A program made the translations under genes and the position numbers. A model generated the notes under the pieces. That model saw only the letters and a program-made list of their open reading frames with translations. It had not been told where the DNA came from and searched no databases. A stretch of 64,000 nt of DNA, taken from positions 1 through 64,000 of the IMG/VR virus record IMGVR_UViG_3300030117_003378; one strand, given 5' to 3'. How positions within the stretch are numbered: the first letter of the stretch is position 1; each line of letters starts with the position of its first letter. This document shows, piece by piece, positions 27,035-35,332 of the stretch. Source of the stretch: a virus.

Positions 27035-27354
27035 TATTTGTTACCTCCCTTAAGTTTGACGCGCTTTAGGTCATCTTCAGTCTTTGAAATACGACGCATA
27101 GCCTCAACACGTTCCTCTTGCTCTGCATTCCACCTGTCAAAGAATCGAGAGATAGCCATGTACGATGGGCCGCTCAAAATACCAAGAACCGCGATGTAAG
27201 ATTCAATATCTTCTCTTACTTGCGGATTTACGAACGCTTGGTTGATAAGTTGATACGATAGAATAAAGAAGATAAAAACCATTGGTAGCGACACCACGGC
27301 TACGAAAATATCGTTTAGCGTAACTCGTATTTCCCATGCGCCATTGTCTTTCAT
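27034..27354 (-). CDS. two-helix membrane protein
   Basis: The 106-residue product has two transmembrane helices (IFVAVVSLPMVFIFFILSY; YIAVLGILSGPSYMAISRFF) and a charged helical C-terminus. GGTGAT-TAG-ATG gives the start; the stop overlaps the protease gene by one base. The topology is holin-like, but its place among head genes is unusual for a holin. Confidence 0.65.
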   Translation of the reverse strand: MKDNGAWEIRVTLNDIFVAVVSLPMVFIFFILSYQLINQAFVNPQVREDIESYIAVLGILSGPSYMAISRFFDRWNAEQEERVEAMRRISKTEDDLKRVKLKGGNK

Positions 27355-27358
27355 CTAA

Positions 27359-27778
27359 TCACCTATACACAAACATTGGAAGTGCGGATAGCACCTCATA
27401 GACTTCACGCGCCATAATATCAGACACCTCATCGTAAGTATCGACCGCAACGCCGCCTTGCTTTGCCACCTGTTGTTCTAATATTTCAAGGGTCGTATCT
27501 TCAATTGGATTTGCGAGCGTGATTTTGGGTTTGTCGTGCAAGTATTCGTTGCGCTCGGATAACAAACGGCTATACAGACCATGCCCTCTATGCGCGGGTG
27601 TAATGTAAGTGTTGCCCACGAAATAGAAATCGCCCATATCGGAAAACGATGTGTAGCCGACCATGTGGGGGTAGCAACAGCCAATTAAATATGTGATTGG
27701 TTCAATGATAGAAGGGTAGCCCTTTTGTGAAGGTGTGGATTCATCAATCCAATTTTTTTTGGAGGCAAATGTAATCAT
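27359..27778 (-). CDS. GNAT-like acetyltransferase
   Basis: The 139-residue product contains the GNAT core VGNTYITPAHRGHGLYSRLLSERN (strand, then the R-x-x-G-x-G/A acetyl-CoA loop as R-G-H-G-L), with a following helix. It is short for the family and its substrate is unknown; near head genes it could modify a virion protein. The start overlaps the upstream stop (AATGA). Confidence 0.65.
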   Translation of the reverse strand: MITFASKKNWIDESTPSQKGYPSIIEPITYLIGCCYPHMVGYTSFSDMGDFYFVGNTYITPAHRGHGLYSRLLSERNEYLHDKPKITLANPIEDTTLEILEQQVAKQGGVAVDTYDEVSDIMAREVYEVLSALPMFVYR

Positions 27779-27921
27779 TTCAAATCCTCCGGTCCGTAGT
27801 GCGGTGCGTCAGGGCAATAATGAGGGTCATAAGGAAGAGGGTTCAATAGCATATCAGAAATAGTGTGAAGCATCAATAGCCCAAAACATAGACCACCAAT
27901 AACCCAACACGCGATGTCCAT
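27775..27921 (-). CDS. 48-residue membrane microprotein
   Basis: One transmembrane helix (CWVIGGLCFGLLMLHTI) is followed by a Pro/Tyr/His-rich tail. It begins in TAATG after the spike-like gene and ends in ATGA with the acetyltransferase gene, so it is coupled on both sides. The function is unknown. Confidence 0.6.
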   Translation of the reverse strand: MDIACWVIGGLCFGLLMLHTISDMLLNPLPYDPHYCPDAPHYGPEDLK

Positions 27922-29048
27922 TATTCATCCCTTGCCTTCATTTCTACATCAAGCCATTTGTCTTCCTTAATCATTTGCCCTTCTTCGTTAATCAAGTAAG
28001 CATAAATATCGTATGACCCATTTTCAAAATTACTTAGGAACACAGTTCGACTGTCCCAATCTTGGTAGGTTGTGTTGTAAGTATCAGTGGTGTAGTTGTA
28101 AGGTGCTTCTCCGTGACCGCTACCGTTGACGTATGCTAGGAATTGGATTGTGACTTCCTGTTCCTCGTCACACGAAATATCCACGTCATAAGTAAATTGT
28201 AATCCTGTTGTATTGTTATCGGTATAGCCCACATAGTAGTCGTAGTATTCCGGTTCACAATCCGGTTCAGGTTCAGGTTCAGGCTCGGGTTCAGGTTCGT
28301 CGTTCTGTAAGATAATAGCGGGGAATGTTTCATCATCCATCAGTTCTCCTTCGGGGTAGTACGCACGGATTCGCACAACCCATTCACCATCTTCTAAGTC
28401 ACTCCAATACTCTTCAACGTGTCCTGTATCACCGGGGTACTCTTCGGTATGTCGGTCGTATTCAGGTCTTTGTTCACCATCATGTTGTACTGCCCACCAT
28501 AATCCGATGTCGTCTTCAAAGTGACCTTCAACGACTAGATACATCTCCATCTTCATATCACCATCAGGCGTAAGGGATGACTCTATCTGTGTAATATCTA
28601 CGCTCGGTTCAACGTGGTGCGGATAGTCACAAGACCCATCATCCACCTCTGCCGTTTCATCGTAGTTTAGTGCGTTGTAATCTGTGCATCCCAAACGAGG
28701 TATATGTGGATAGTGGGGGTCATTATTATCTTGCCAAAACCATTCGTCGTCGTCACCATCACCTGCGGGTGTAACGTCGATAACACCACCGAGTTCCAAA
28801 CCGCTACCTGCAATAAGAACAAGGATTGGGATAATAGCAGTCAGGAGTTTCTGTAACTTCTGTGCGGTTTCTGTGGCCCGTTCGATAACGTCTTGAGTTT
28901 CACCGTTGGACTCAATAAGTCGTTCCGTGGAGCCAAGAAGGTGACTGTTGTTTAGCAGACCATCGTCCGCAAGGTCTTTGGCGATGTCTTCGTGACTACG
29001 ACCGGACGCCAAAGCACGTTTGATTGCTTCCTCATTACCATCACTCAT
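27921..29048 (-). CDS. membrane-anchored acidic surface or spike protein
   Basis: The 375-residue product has a cytoplasm-side helical N-terminus, one membrane segment near residues 70-92 (LLTAIIPILVLIAGSGLELGGVI), then an acidic Tyr-rich ectodomain. It carries one copy of the G-C-T-D...A-x-N-Y-D...D-D-G-S-C motif common in marine secreted proteins, a (Glu-Pro)6 spacer and a beta-rich end. The ATG at 29048 overlaps the portal stop by eight bases. It probably forms an exposed virion or membrane component; its location directly after portal is odd. Confidence 0.65.
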   Translation of the reverse strand: MSDGNEEAIKRALASGRSHEDIAKDLADDGLLNNSHLLGSTERLIESNGETQDVIERATETAQKLQKLLTAIIPILVLIAGSGLELGGVIDVTPAGDGDDDEWFWQDNNDPHYPHIPRLGCTDYNALNYDETAEVDDGSCDYPHHVEPSVDITQIESSLTPDGDMKMEMYLVVEGHFEDDIGLWWAVQHDGEQRPEYDRHTEEYPGDTGHVEEYWSDLEDGEWVVRIRAYYPEGELMDDETFPAIILQNDEPEPEPEPEPEPDCEPEYYDYYVGYTDNNTTGLQFTYDVDISCDEEQEVTIQFLAYVNGSGHGEAPYNYTTDTYNTTYQDWDSRTVFLSNFENGSYDIYAYLINEEGQMIKEDKWLDVEMKARDE

Positions 29049-30423
29049 TGCCACCACCCGAACTGTTATTCTCATTCTCATTCTTAGGCTTATCGGTTAC
29101 ATTATCCTCTTGTTCGTTCTGTCGAGGCATTTGTCCTTGGTCGGCATTTCCTTCAGACTTTCTTTCCTCTCCTTCTTTTCCGATAGACGGCATATCAAGA
29201 ATGTCAAGTGCTTGGTTTAGCGTAATAACACCAGAGTCGTAACCCATAGTAGCGCGACGCATCTTGTCGAATCGAGATTCATCTTCAATTGGGTGGAACA
29301 TAAGCCGTGGAATTTGTCGTGGCTCAACGCTAATTCCTTGTAAAGCAAGGTGTCGCATAAACAATTCTTGTATTCCTTGTTCTACTACGCCTTGCAGTCT
29401 TTTCATTGCTGATACTGACCACATATTTGCGTTGAAGGTTGCGGCAAACGTAGAACCGCGTTCCTGACCTGCCGCTACACGCGGGACGTTAAGAACCGCC
29501 GCAATATCGGCGTTCACACTGTCAAGGAACCCTGAGTTGTCAGGAATTGTATTCTTGAGGTCAACGTGGTGCATTTCAACATAGTGTGGAAGAATTGGGA
29601 TTTGGTCACCGCGTAGCCCACCGAGTAGCGAAGCGACTTCGTCCATAATGTACACAAGTCGGTCACGTTGTTCGTTAGGGTCTGTAATGTGTTCTACCGC
29701 ATCTGAACCAATCGTGATAAACTGCTTTGTCAAACTGTCTTCAAGCGCGGTTCTGTTGTTGATACTGTTGTACTTTGCGCGGATTGGTTGCTTTAGACTG
29801 CTGAATCGAGATGCGCCCCAAATACCGTAAGTCCACCGCAATTTCTTGTCCTTGTACCAATTGGAACGGTAGTCAATCTTAACGTGAAGGATTTCGTTTG
29901 CAGGGAATGTCATTGGGTCGCGTTTTTCTTCCCGCAGGATGTAATAATTTGCTTTCATAACGGGATTGTCTTTATCAGCCGCAAAGGGTGGCTTGCGCTC
30001 GTCAACAATAGTAATTTGTGAGATAGGTAGACTTTGTACCGCCGTGATACCGACACCGGCCTTACCGACTAATTTGTTTATGTCGTTTCCATATACCATC
30101 ATGTTACGCATAGCGTTGATAAGAACGTCGTCAAAGTCAATTGTATCAACGAGGTCACGAATACTGTTTCGGATTCGGGCATTTTTACCGGGGCGGTAGT
30201 CGATTTCCCAATTATTGGCCGTCAAACTCACGGAACGGACTGCACCGTTCAACTCGGGGTCAAATCGAACCATATCGTCGTAAAGGTCAAACACCGTATC
30301 GTAATGTGCGTCCTTTCGCATATCTTCTGTGTCGTCAACGATAGAAGGAATGCCTGTGGCCGCTTGGAAGGCATTTTTTGGTCTGTTTGTAGCAGTCGCA
30401 ACGCGATACTGTTTCTTGCTCAT
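29041..30423 (-). CDS. portal protein
   Basis: The 460-residue protein matches the phage portal family: an early D-x-E-x-N-G-A-V-R-S-V region, YGNDINKLV, a P-A-N-E-I-L-H-V wing segment, YGIWGASRFSSLK, then SGFLDSVNADIAAVLNVPRVAAG and a C-terminal helical crown. It forms the dodecameric DNA channel and the terminase dock. The ATG at 30423 has no ribosome site but lies 23 bases after a TATA box, so a leaderless transcript is likely. Confidence 0.9.
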   Translation of the reverse strand: MSKKQYRVATATNRPKNAFQAATGIPSIVDDTEDMRKDAHYDTVFDLYDDMVRFDPELNGAVRSVSLTANNWEIDYRPGKNARIRNSIRDLVDTIDFDDVLINAMRNMMVYGNDINKLVGKAGVGITAVQSLPISQITIVDERKPPFAADKDNPVMKANYYILREEKRDPMTFPANEILHVKIDYRSNWYKDKKLRWTYGIWGASRFSSLKQPIRAKYNSINNRTALEDSLTKQFITIGSDAVEHITDPNEQRDRLVYIMDEVASLLGGLRGDQIPILPHYVEMHHVDLKNTIPDNSGFLDSVNADIAAVLNVPRVAAGQERGSTFAATFNANMWSVSAMKRLQGVVEQGIQELFMRHLALQGISVEPRQIPRLMFHPIEDESRFDKMRRATMGYDSGVITLNQALDILDMPSIGKEGEERKSEGNADQGQMPRQNEQEDNVTDKPKNENENNSSGGGNE

Positions 30424-30445
30424 GGTGTTGTGATAAAGCAAGTGG

Positions 30446-30452
30446 TATTTAA
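30446..30452 (-). promoter_or_regulatory. TATA box for a leaderless portal transcript
   Basis: Read leftward the sequence is TTAAATA, immediately after the terminase stop, spanning about -29 to -23 from the portal ATG. This is the archaeal TATA-to-start distance, so transcription should begin at or near the ATG. Confidence 0.55.
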
Positions 30453-30453
30453 C

Positions 30454-31944
30454 CTATCCGCCGAAAGTAACAAATTTTCCTCGACTTGAAGAAGATTTTT
30501 TCTTTTTTTCGCCTTTTCCCCAATTATTCATCGTTGTTGTGCCGGTTGAAAAAGCCGCAAAGTTATCTTGGAAAGAAAATTGGTCAACGGCGTGAGCCAA
30601 AGCCATCGTTGTATCGTTGTGTCGGCCTATGTCTGTAATTTCACCGGCCTTCCACACATGATTTTCTAATTCTTCAAGCACAATTTCCATTTGCTTACGG
30701 GTATTATCGTCTCCGTACGGAAATTGAATTTTATCTTGCTCAAACCATACGCGCAAACGATTTAACAGGCTTTGTTTCAAACCCTTGTTGCTTACTTTGC
30801 TTGGTTTGAAATCTACTGCGCCATTTTTTTGATTGATTAGTGATTCGTACAGTCTTTGGAAGCCAACCTCTTCACAAGCAAACACAGGCATCTTGAAAGC
30901 ATGATTCCAACGAAGAATTTCGTCAACTTGCTTTGACGGTGGGAAATCATTACGACGCCACATATTTACAACGTGCAAAATACCTTCTTCGTCCTGCCTA
31001 ACAACAATCATTACAGAATAGTCCTGTTTTAAACCGTGTGCGGGGTCAAACCCGATAGCATATTTTCCGGGGTGTCTTTTTTCTGTTTCTAGTACAGATT
31101 CCATCTTTAGGTGCTTACGAATTACACCACGGGGATAAACCTGCGCGTCGTCATCGACTACTTTGCACAGGTACTCTTGGATAAACGCCAAATCACCCAT
31201 AGCCTGTCGTTGTTCCATGATAAATTTTTCAGAACGGTGTTCCGGCCATAAACATTGCAGTTTTACGCCGTCAGGATTCGATTTCCACTCATCCCAATTC
31301 GGAAAGGCCGACCATGTGCCGGATTTCCATGTATCGTTCTTCAACATTTCTGTATGGTAAATATCTGTCTTTGACATCGGGGTTCCGACAACGTAAAAGT
31401 CGGTTCCGGGCGACAACATTGGTGTTACGACCTTTCGCATCCATTGTTGAACGGTGTCCATTGATGTATCGCCTAAATCAACAAGTACGTCGTCAAAAGC
31501 AATGCAAGCAGGGTGTTCACCACGAATAGCGGAGCCAACAGAGGTGGCCTTAATCCACGCGCCGTTTGTAAAGCGCAATTCCATCTTTCCGCCCCGCCTT
31601 TCGTCAATCATTTTCCGCAAATCGGGATGCCTTGTTAAATCGGCACGAATTTCTGCTAATCTGTTGGACGCCGTGTCCTTTGAAGCCGAAAATAACCAAA
31701 CTGTATAAGGTTTGTTGCGCCATTTTCGGAACAGGCAGTTGTGGGCGAGGACAATACGAAGGGTCGTTGACTTTGAGTGGTCACGCGGTGCGATAATACA
31801 CACACGGTGGACTTCAGAGTCACCACGTTCACGGTATAAGTCCATCCATTCGCCTATATGGTTTCCCCATGAGTAACCGAGCCATTCGTAGAAGTGTCTA
31901 ACGTCTTTCCGCGACCTCTGAAAGTGGAACGCGGACATATCCAT
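30454..31944 (-). CDS. terminase large subunit
   Basis: The 496-residue packaging motor has a Walker A variant APRDHSKST (residues 52-60), Walker B CIAFDDV near 150, and an RNase H-like nuclease with FDPAHG near residue 310 and a second acidic site (CEEVG). The C-terminus is Lys/Ser rich. The ATG at 31944 is three bases after GGTGAT; a longer frame would overlap the zinc-ribbon gene at 31949. Confidence 0.9.
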   Translation of the reverse strand: MDMSAFHFQRSRKDVRHFYEWLGYSWGNHIGEWMDLYRERGDSEVHRVCIIAPRDHSKSTTLRIVLAHNCLFRKWRNKPYTVWLFSASKDTASNRLAEIRADLTRHPDLRKMIDERRGGKMELRFTNGAWIKATSVGSAIRGEHPACIAFDDVLVDLGDTSMDTVQQWMRKVVTPMLSPGTDFYVVGTPMSKTDIYHTEMLKNDTWKSGTWSAFPNWDEWKSNPDGVKLQCLWPEHRSEKFIMEQRQAMGDLAFIQEYLCKVVDDDAQVYPRGVIRKHLKMESVLETEKRHPGKYAIGFDPAHGLKQDYSVMIVVRQDEEGILHVVNMWRRNDFPPSKQVDEILRWNHAFKMPVFACEEVGFQRLYESLINQKNGAVDFKPSKVSNKGLKQSLLNRLRVWFEQDKIQFPYGDDNTRKQMEIVLEELENHVWKAGEITDIGRHNDTTMALAHAVDQFSFQDNFAAFSTGTTTMNNWGKGEKKKKSSSSRGKFVTFGG

Positions 31945-31948
31945 AGTA

Positions 31949-32089
31949 TCACCCGTAAATCCAAGGAACAAGTTTCTTTTGACCGCAAAATGGACAAATG
32001 CGAGTAGACGCGGTCTTGATGCCAAGGTATTTTGTTGCCCAACCACAGGATGTGCATTTTACGGCTTGTCTGTCGTGTGGGTCTTCCAT
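31949..32089 (-). CDS. 46-residue zinc-ribbon microprotein
   Basis: Two pairs (CTSCG and CPFCG, about 17 residues apart) form a complete zinc ribbon. It begins in TAATG overlapping the phosphoesterase stop and ends just before the terminase start, whose ribosome site lies in its last codons. It is possibly a terminase partner. Confidence 0.7.
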   Translation of the reverse strand: MEDPHDRQAVKCTSCGWATKYLGIKTASTRICPFCGQKKLVPWIYG

Positions 32090-33297
32090 TACTCATCACC
32101 GTTAAGGATTTTCAACGTTCGGACGCCTTGTCTTAGGTCTGTAAACACCTGAATCTCTCTTGTTTCGGGATTGAGAATAGCCAACGGACAAGTTGGTCGG
32201 TCTGAAGCAAACCCAATCATTTCTGCAAATTTGTCAATGACTTTGTAAGAGCCGGGGCGAATAGCCCAACGCTCAACTCCGTGTCGTGTAAATGGGGCGG
32301 TAATCGGAACGTGGTTGTGACACACGACACCGATGTCGAAATCTGACTCTCCATCTTCCCACATTTTCTTTACTACACGCGCGGGGTCAATTTGTGAATT
32401 ACCGCGACGCTTGTGGCGCACAGCAATATGATATGGTTGCTTTCCAAGGAAAACACGCACGTTTAATTCGTCTGTTTGATATAGCATATCGCGGTCTTCC
32501 ATAATATCGGCTAATGGGTCAATACCGGCATACTTTTTTGTCCATTGGTCGTGGTTACCCGCAACAACGGCTAAAATGTCACCATCGAACATATCAATGT
32601 AATGTTCCATCAACTGCCATTGTTTATCGGGAAGAATAGTGGCTTTTGCGGCGGGGAATGCTTTGTCAGCAGGAAGGAAATTGTCAATAAAGTCCCCACC
32701 CATAATCGCGTAGCAATTTGGTGTTGCGGCGACCATTTCTGCGTCTTCGCGCATACGCTTCATATCACAGAACGTACTTCCGATGTGTTGGTCGGCGGCA
32801 AATGCAATACCGATGTATTTTTTACCGTCGAAGTGAATATCGGCCCATCGCTCATTTTCATGGTTGGAAATAGCACGGGTCGTTCTTAATTCGATTTCGT
32901 TCCACAGGTCTTCGGTGGTAATCTTTGGTCCTTTGAGGTGTGTTACAATAAAATCGTTGTGTGCTTTACGAACCAATTTTCCATTTAGTCTCGCTTGATA
33001 TACACGGTCTTGCCATCCATGAACTGAAATATCGGGTCTTTTGTCGTGGAGAATTCTTGCAAGGTCAGTCCACGACCCCCCTTCCCATTCGTCGGGAATC
33101 AATTCGTTCGGGTCGTCTTTTTCTATTACAGGCATTTCATCAGGAAATTCTGCTTTGAATCGTTGAATTGCCAAACGCCATGAGTTTGGATTCTTTTCAC
33201 CGGTTCTCTCAAAGAGAAGCCGTCCATATTCAGTGTCGTTTCCTGTCCATTCGTGGATGAAGGCCCTGACTACATCGTGTGCGGTCTTTGGTTCCAT
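32089..33297 (-). CDS. calcineurin-like metallophosphoesterase
   Basis: The 402-residue enzyme has motifs D-x-H (ADQHIG, near 172), GGDFID (near 203), GNHDQ (near 252) and a late C-H-N-H in place of G-H-x-H. The N-terminal 150 residues look like a helical DNA-binding extension (SWTDLARILHDKRPDISVHGWQDRVYQARLNG). Mre11/SbcD and phage phosphoesterases share this core; a nuclease acting before packaging is possible. It is the first gene of the leftward late operon. Confidence 0.85.
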   Translation of the reverse strand: MEPKTAHDVVRAFIHEWTGNDTEYGRLLFERTGEKNPNSWRLAIQRFKAEFPDEMPVIEKDDPNELIPDEWEGGSWTDLARILHDKRPDISVHGWQDRVYQARLNGKLVRKAHNDFIVTHLKGPKITTEDLWNEIELRTTRAISNHENERWADIHFDGKKYIGIAFAADQHIGSTFCDMKRMREDAEMVAATPNCYAIMGGDFIDNFLPADKAFPAAKATILPDKQWQLMEHYIDMFDGDILAVVAGNHDQWTKKYAGIDPLADIMEDRDMLYQTDELNVRVFLGKQPYHIAVRHKRRGNSQIDPARVVKKMWEDGESDFDIGVVCHNHVPITAPFTRHGVERWAIRPGSYKVIDKFAEMIGFASDRPTCPLAILNPETREIQVFTDLRQGVRTLKILNGDE

Positions 33298-33321
33298 TGA
33301 TTAATACGAAAAGCGGTTGCC

Positions 33322-33328
33322 CTTTAAG
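33322..33328 (-). promoter_or_regulatory. TATA box at the head of the leftward late operon
   Basis: Leftward CTTAAAG ends 24 bases before the ATG at 33297 and there is no clear ribosome site, so a leaderless transcript fits. This is the main candidate promoter for the 29-kb late operon. Confidence 0.5.
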
Positions 33329-33385
33329 TGTTGTGGGGCAAATAGACGGAATTGTTATCACTCGCGCTCACATTTTAACATTCCA

Positions 33386-33655
33386 ATGACTGACACAGTA
33401 GAAGGGACTGATTGGGGTTCGCTTTGGGATGCGGTCACGAAGCCGGACCCTTTCACGGTGTGTTTTGACGATTTTTGCTACGATGTTCCGGGGTGGGGTT
33501 CGCCATACTTGCTTGCTTTGGGCATTTTTGAAATCCTGTGGTGGTTATTCGTTTCTGCGTGGTTAGGGAGAAAACTTAAGAGAGTCTTGTTGCGTCGTAA
33601 GGCTCGGAGGGAACGGCGTGAGCAAACAGACGGATTTGATAATGACCCGTATTGA
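33386..33655 (+). CDS. small membrane protein with basic tail
   Basis: The 89-residue product has one transmembrane helix (YLLALGIFEILWWLFVSAWLG) followed by a very basic C-terminus (RKLKRVLLRRKARRERREQ), so the tail is cytoplasmic. The ATG lacks a ribosome site and may be leaderless. Next to a coiled-coil membrane gene, it could form a lysis or holin pair. Confidence 0.65.
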   Translation: MTDTVEGTDWGSLWDAVTKPDPFTVCFDDFCYDVPGWGSPYLLALGIFEILWWLFVSAWLGRKLKRVLLRRKARRERREQTDGFDNDPY

Positions 33656-33935
33656 CATTATCAATGACAAGGTCGGAGATGTCCGCGAAGACTTGCGCCG
33701 CCATGAGACACGCCTCGTCCGATTGGAAGATATGAATGCAGACCATGAGGCGGCGACAGAACGAATCTCCTCATTGGTTGAAATGGTGGCATTGGATGTA
33801 CGGGAAATTAAGAACGGCCCTGTCTATTCCCTCGACAAGTTTATCACGAAGCGTGTAGCCCAAATCGTGAGCGCATGGACGGGCGGCGTTGGCATCTTCC
33901 TATTTTTCGTGTTCAAATTTTTTGAAGTAATATAA
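33618..33935 (+). CDS. coiled-coil protein with C-terminal membrane helix (XhlA-like)
   Basis: The 105-residue product has an N-terminal coiled coil (DVREDLRRHETRLVRLEDMNADHEAATERISSLVEMV) and one C-terminal transmembrane helix (TGGVGIFLFFVFKFFEVI). This is the layout of XhlA/holin-like lysis accessory proteins. The GTG start has CGGAGGGAAC upstream and overlaps the preceding gene by 38 bases. Confidence 0.65.
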   Translation: MSKQTDLIMTRIDIINDKVGDVREDLRRHETRLVRLEDMNADHEAATERISSLVEMVALDVREIKNGPVYSLDKFITKRVAQIVSAWTGGVGIFLFFVFKFFEVI

Positions 33936-33958
33936 TTTTTTTTTTGAAAAAATTTTAT
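33936..33958 (+). terminator. oligo-T terminator
   Basis: A run of nine or more T after the stop codon, followed by a second T-rich run, fits archaeal oligo-T termination of the two-gene membrane operon. Confidence 0.6.
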
Positions 33959-34063
33959 TGTGTATTTTGTGCGAAGGTTGCCCCAGTGAATATACAAGAT
34001 GGCCGGATTTATGGCAAAATCGCCGTTTTTGGGCTGGAATCGACGATTTTAGAGGTAGTCAAG

Positions 34064-34070
34064 TATATAT
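34064..34070 (+). promoter_or_regulatory. TATA box TATATAT
   Basis: It ends 22 bases before the ATG at 34093 with no ribosome site between, so the transcript is probably leaderless and starts inside the adjacent palindrome. Confidence 0.6.
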
Positions 34071-34083
34071 GTAACCACTAACA

Positions 34084-34103
34084 TGGGTCACCATGGTGAC
34101 CCA
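34084..34103 (+). repeat. perfect 20-bp palindrome around a start codon
   Basis: TGGGTCACCATGGTGACCCA is its own reverse complement; the central ATG is the start codon of the gene at 34093. At the expected transcription start it could be an operator, and as RNA it could hide the start codon in a hairpin. Confidence 0.75.
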
Positions 34104-35034
34104 CCTGAGCCGGAATCGGAAGGCGATAGCCTCACGCGTAGCACTGTGTGACATGGTCGGATTTGGTGATATCGCCGAATTGAAGTACGAGGCCACAGAA
34201 TCAACTCAAGGCATGGGCCGGTTCAAAGAGTCCAACGGTGGACACCTAACCAAATTCGGCAAAGAGATGGTTCTAAGCATGGAACAGGCCGGATATGCTG
34301 GCAAGGGTATTAGTCGAGGCGGGTTCATCGTCGATGCCAGCGAAGAGGGATGGCAATACGCCGCCGATGTCCTAGGAGGTAACCCATGGCACCGATTAGA
34401 CGACGGGCAAGTTATCCAATACGGTGACATCAGACAAAGCGACAACCCATTGACTAACAACTACTACCACGTTCTACAAGGCGTATTCGATATGGCAGAG
34501 GGTGACCGTGACCTTGAGCGACTTATCGCCCTCCTTCATACAAAGGTCCGATTCAAGACCACATTTGACGAGGCACAAGGTAACTACGACACAGGCCCAA
34601 GCACCCGAACCCTATGGACAAAGGCACGTTCATGGGTTCAATTCATCCGTAAGAAGGAGAAGCAAGCCGGATTCATGCCCATTCTACTCAAGGACGCCGG
34701 ACATTATGACCGCATCAAGCACCTTATCGTCAAGCCGTCCGATGTTATTCACCTATCCGGCAAGCGTGCCGGAGATGTCAAGCAGTCATGGCTTGACGCA
34801 GTAAAGCGACGCCGTAAGAACGCGGACAGTCGCAACAACAAACGTTCAAACCGTAGCCGTTCCCGCCGCAAGACAGCGGGAGAGAAGGCTAAGCGGTCAG
34901 CCCGGAAGAACCGCCGGGGTGCTACGCGGGAAACCCCCACACAGCGTAGCGAGGCAGGACGCGCCTACGAAAGCGTCAGTGCAAAGCACAGCAGGGACAT
35001 TGCACCTGTGACCCGCAAGGGATTCACTAAGTAA
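34093..35034 (+). CDS. unrecognised protein with long basic C-terminal tail
   Basis: The 313-residue product has a globular N-terminal two thirds (FGDIAELKYEATES, HVLQGVFDMAEGDRDLERLIALLHTKVRFKTTFDEA) and an extremely Arg/Lys-rich tail from about residue 238. The tail suggests nucleic-acid or ribosome binding. Start at the centre of the palindrome; leaderless. No family is recognised. Confidence 0.75.
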   Translation: MVTHLSRNRKAIASRVALCDMVGFGDIAELKYEATESTQGMGRFKESNGGHLTKFGKEMVLSMEQAGYAGKGISRGGFIVDASEEGWQYAADVLGGNPWHRLDDGQVIQYGDIRQSDNPLTNNYYHVLQGVFDMAEGDRDLERLIALLHTKVRFKTTFDEAQGNYDTGPSTRTLWTKARSWVQFIRKKEKQAGFMPILLKDAGHYDRIKHLIVKPSDVIHLSGKRAGDVKQSWLDAVKRRRKNADSRNNKRSNRSRSRRKTAGEKAKRSARKNRRGATRETPTQRSEAGRAYESVSAKHSRDIAPVTRKGFTK

Positions 35035-35037
35035 TGC

Positions 35038-35120
35038 TGGCTCCGCCTTCGGGCGTCGAGCAATTCCCTGACCCCCTAACAGGGGGTGGCCCTCAAAGGG
35101 CGACCCATTAGGCGGAGCCA
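35038..35120 (+). promoter_or_regulatory. structured RNA element with two competing folds
   Basis: TGGCTCCGCC (35038-35047) pairs perfectly with GGCGGAGCCA (35111-35120). The same 5' arm can instead form a local hairpin closed by a TTCG loop (GCTC-CGCC-TTCG-GGCG-TC-GAGC, 35040-35061). Between them are two more hairpins, ACCCCC/GGGGGT (35071-35087) and GCCC/GGGC (35089-35101). The alternative pairing is like an attenuator or switch, or a protected 3' end for the upstream mRNA. Confidence 0.5.
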
Positions 35121-35332
35121 TGGACGGCGTAGCATACCGTTCCATTGTTCTGAACCGGTGGGTTGCAAAGGTACCTATGTCCCGGCTTGTGACCCCAAGC
35201 CCGACAGAGAGCCACCCCCGAATAGGATTCCAAGAAAGGACAGAATATCAGGGCCGAACACGGGCAACTGTGGTGAGGAAGAAAAAGGGGGTGGCTTGGC
35301 TTAACCTTATCAAGTCTCTCATTTCACCTTGA
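35120..35332 (+). CDS. possible small basic protein
   Basis: This 70-residue open frame (MDGVAYRSIVLNRWVAKVPM...VRKKKGVAWLNLIKSLISP) has its ATG at the 3' end of the hairpin element, with GGCGGAG close upstream. The composition is plausible but there is no family and no overlap with a neighbour. Confidence 0.35.
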   Translation: MDGVAYRSIVLNRWVAKVPMSRLVTPSPTESHPRIGFQERTEYQGRTRATVVRKKKGVAWLNLIKSLISP

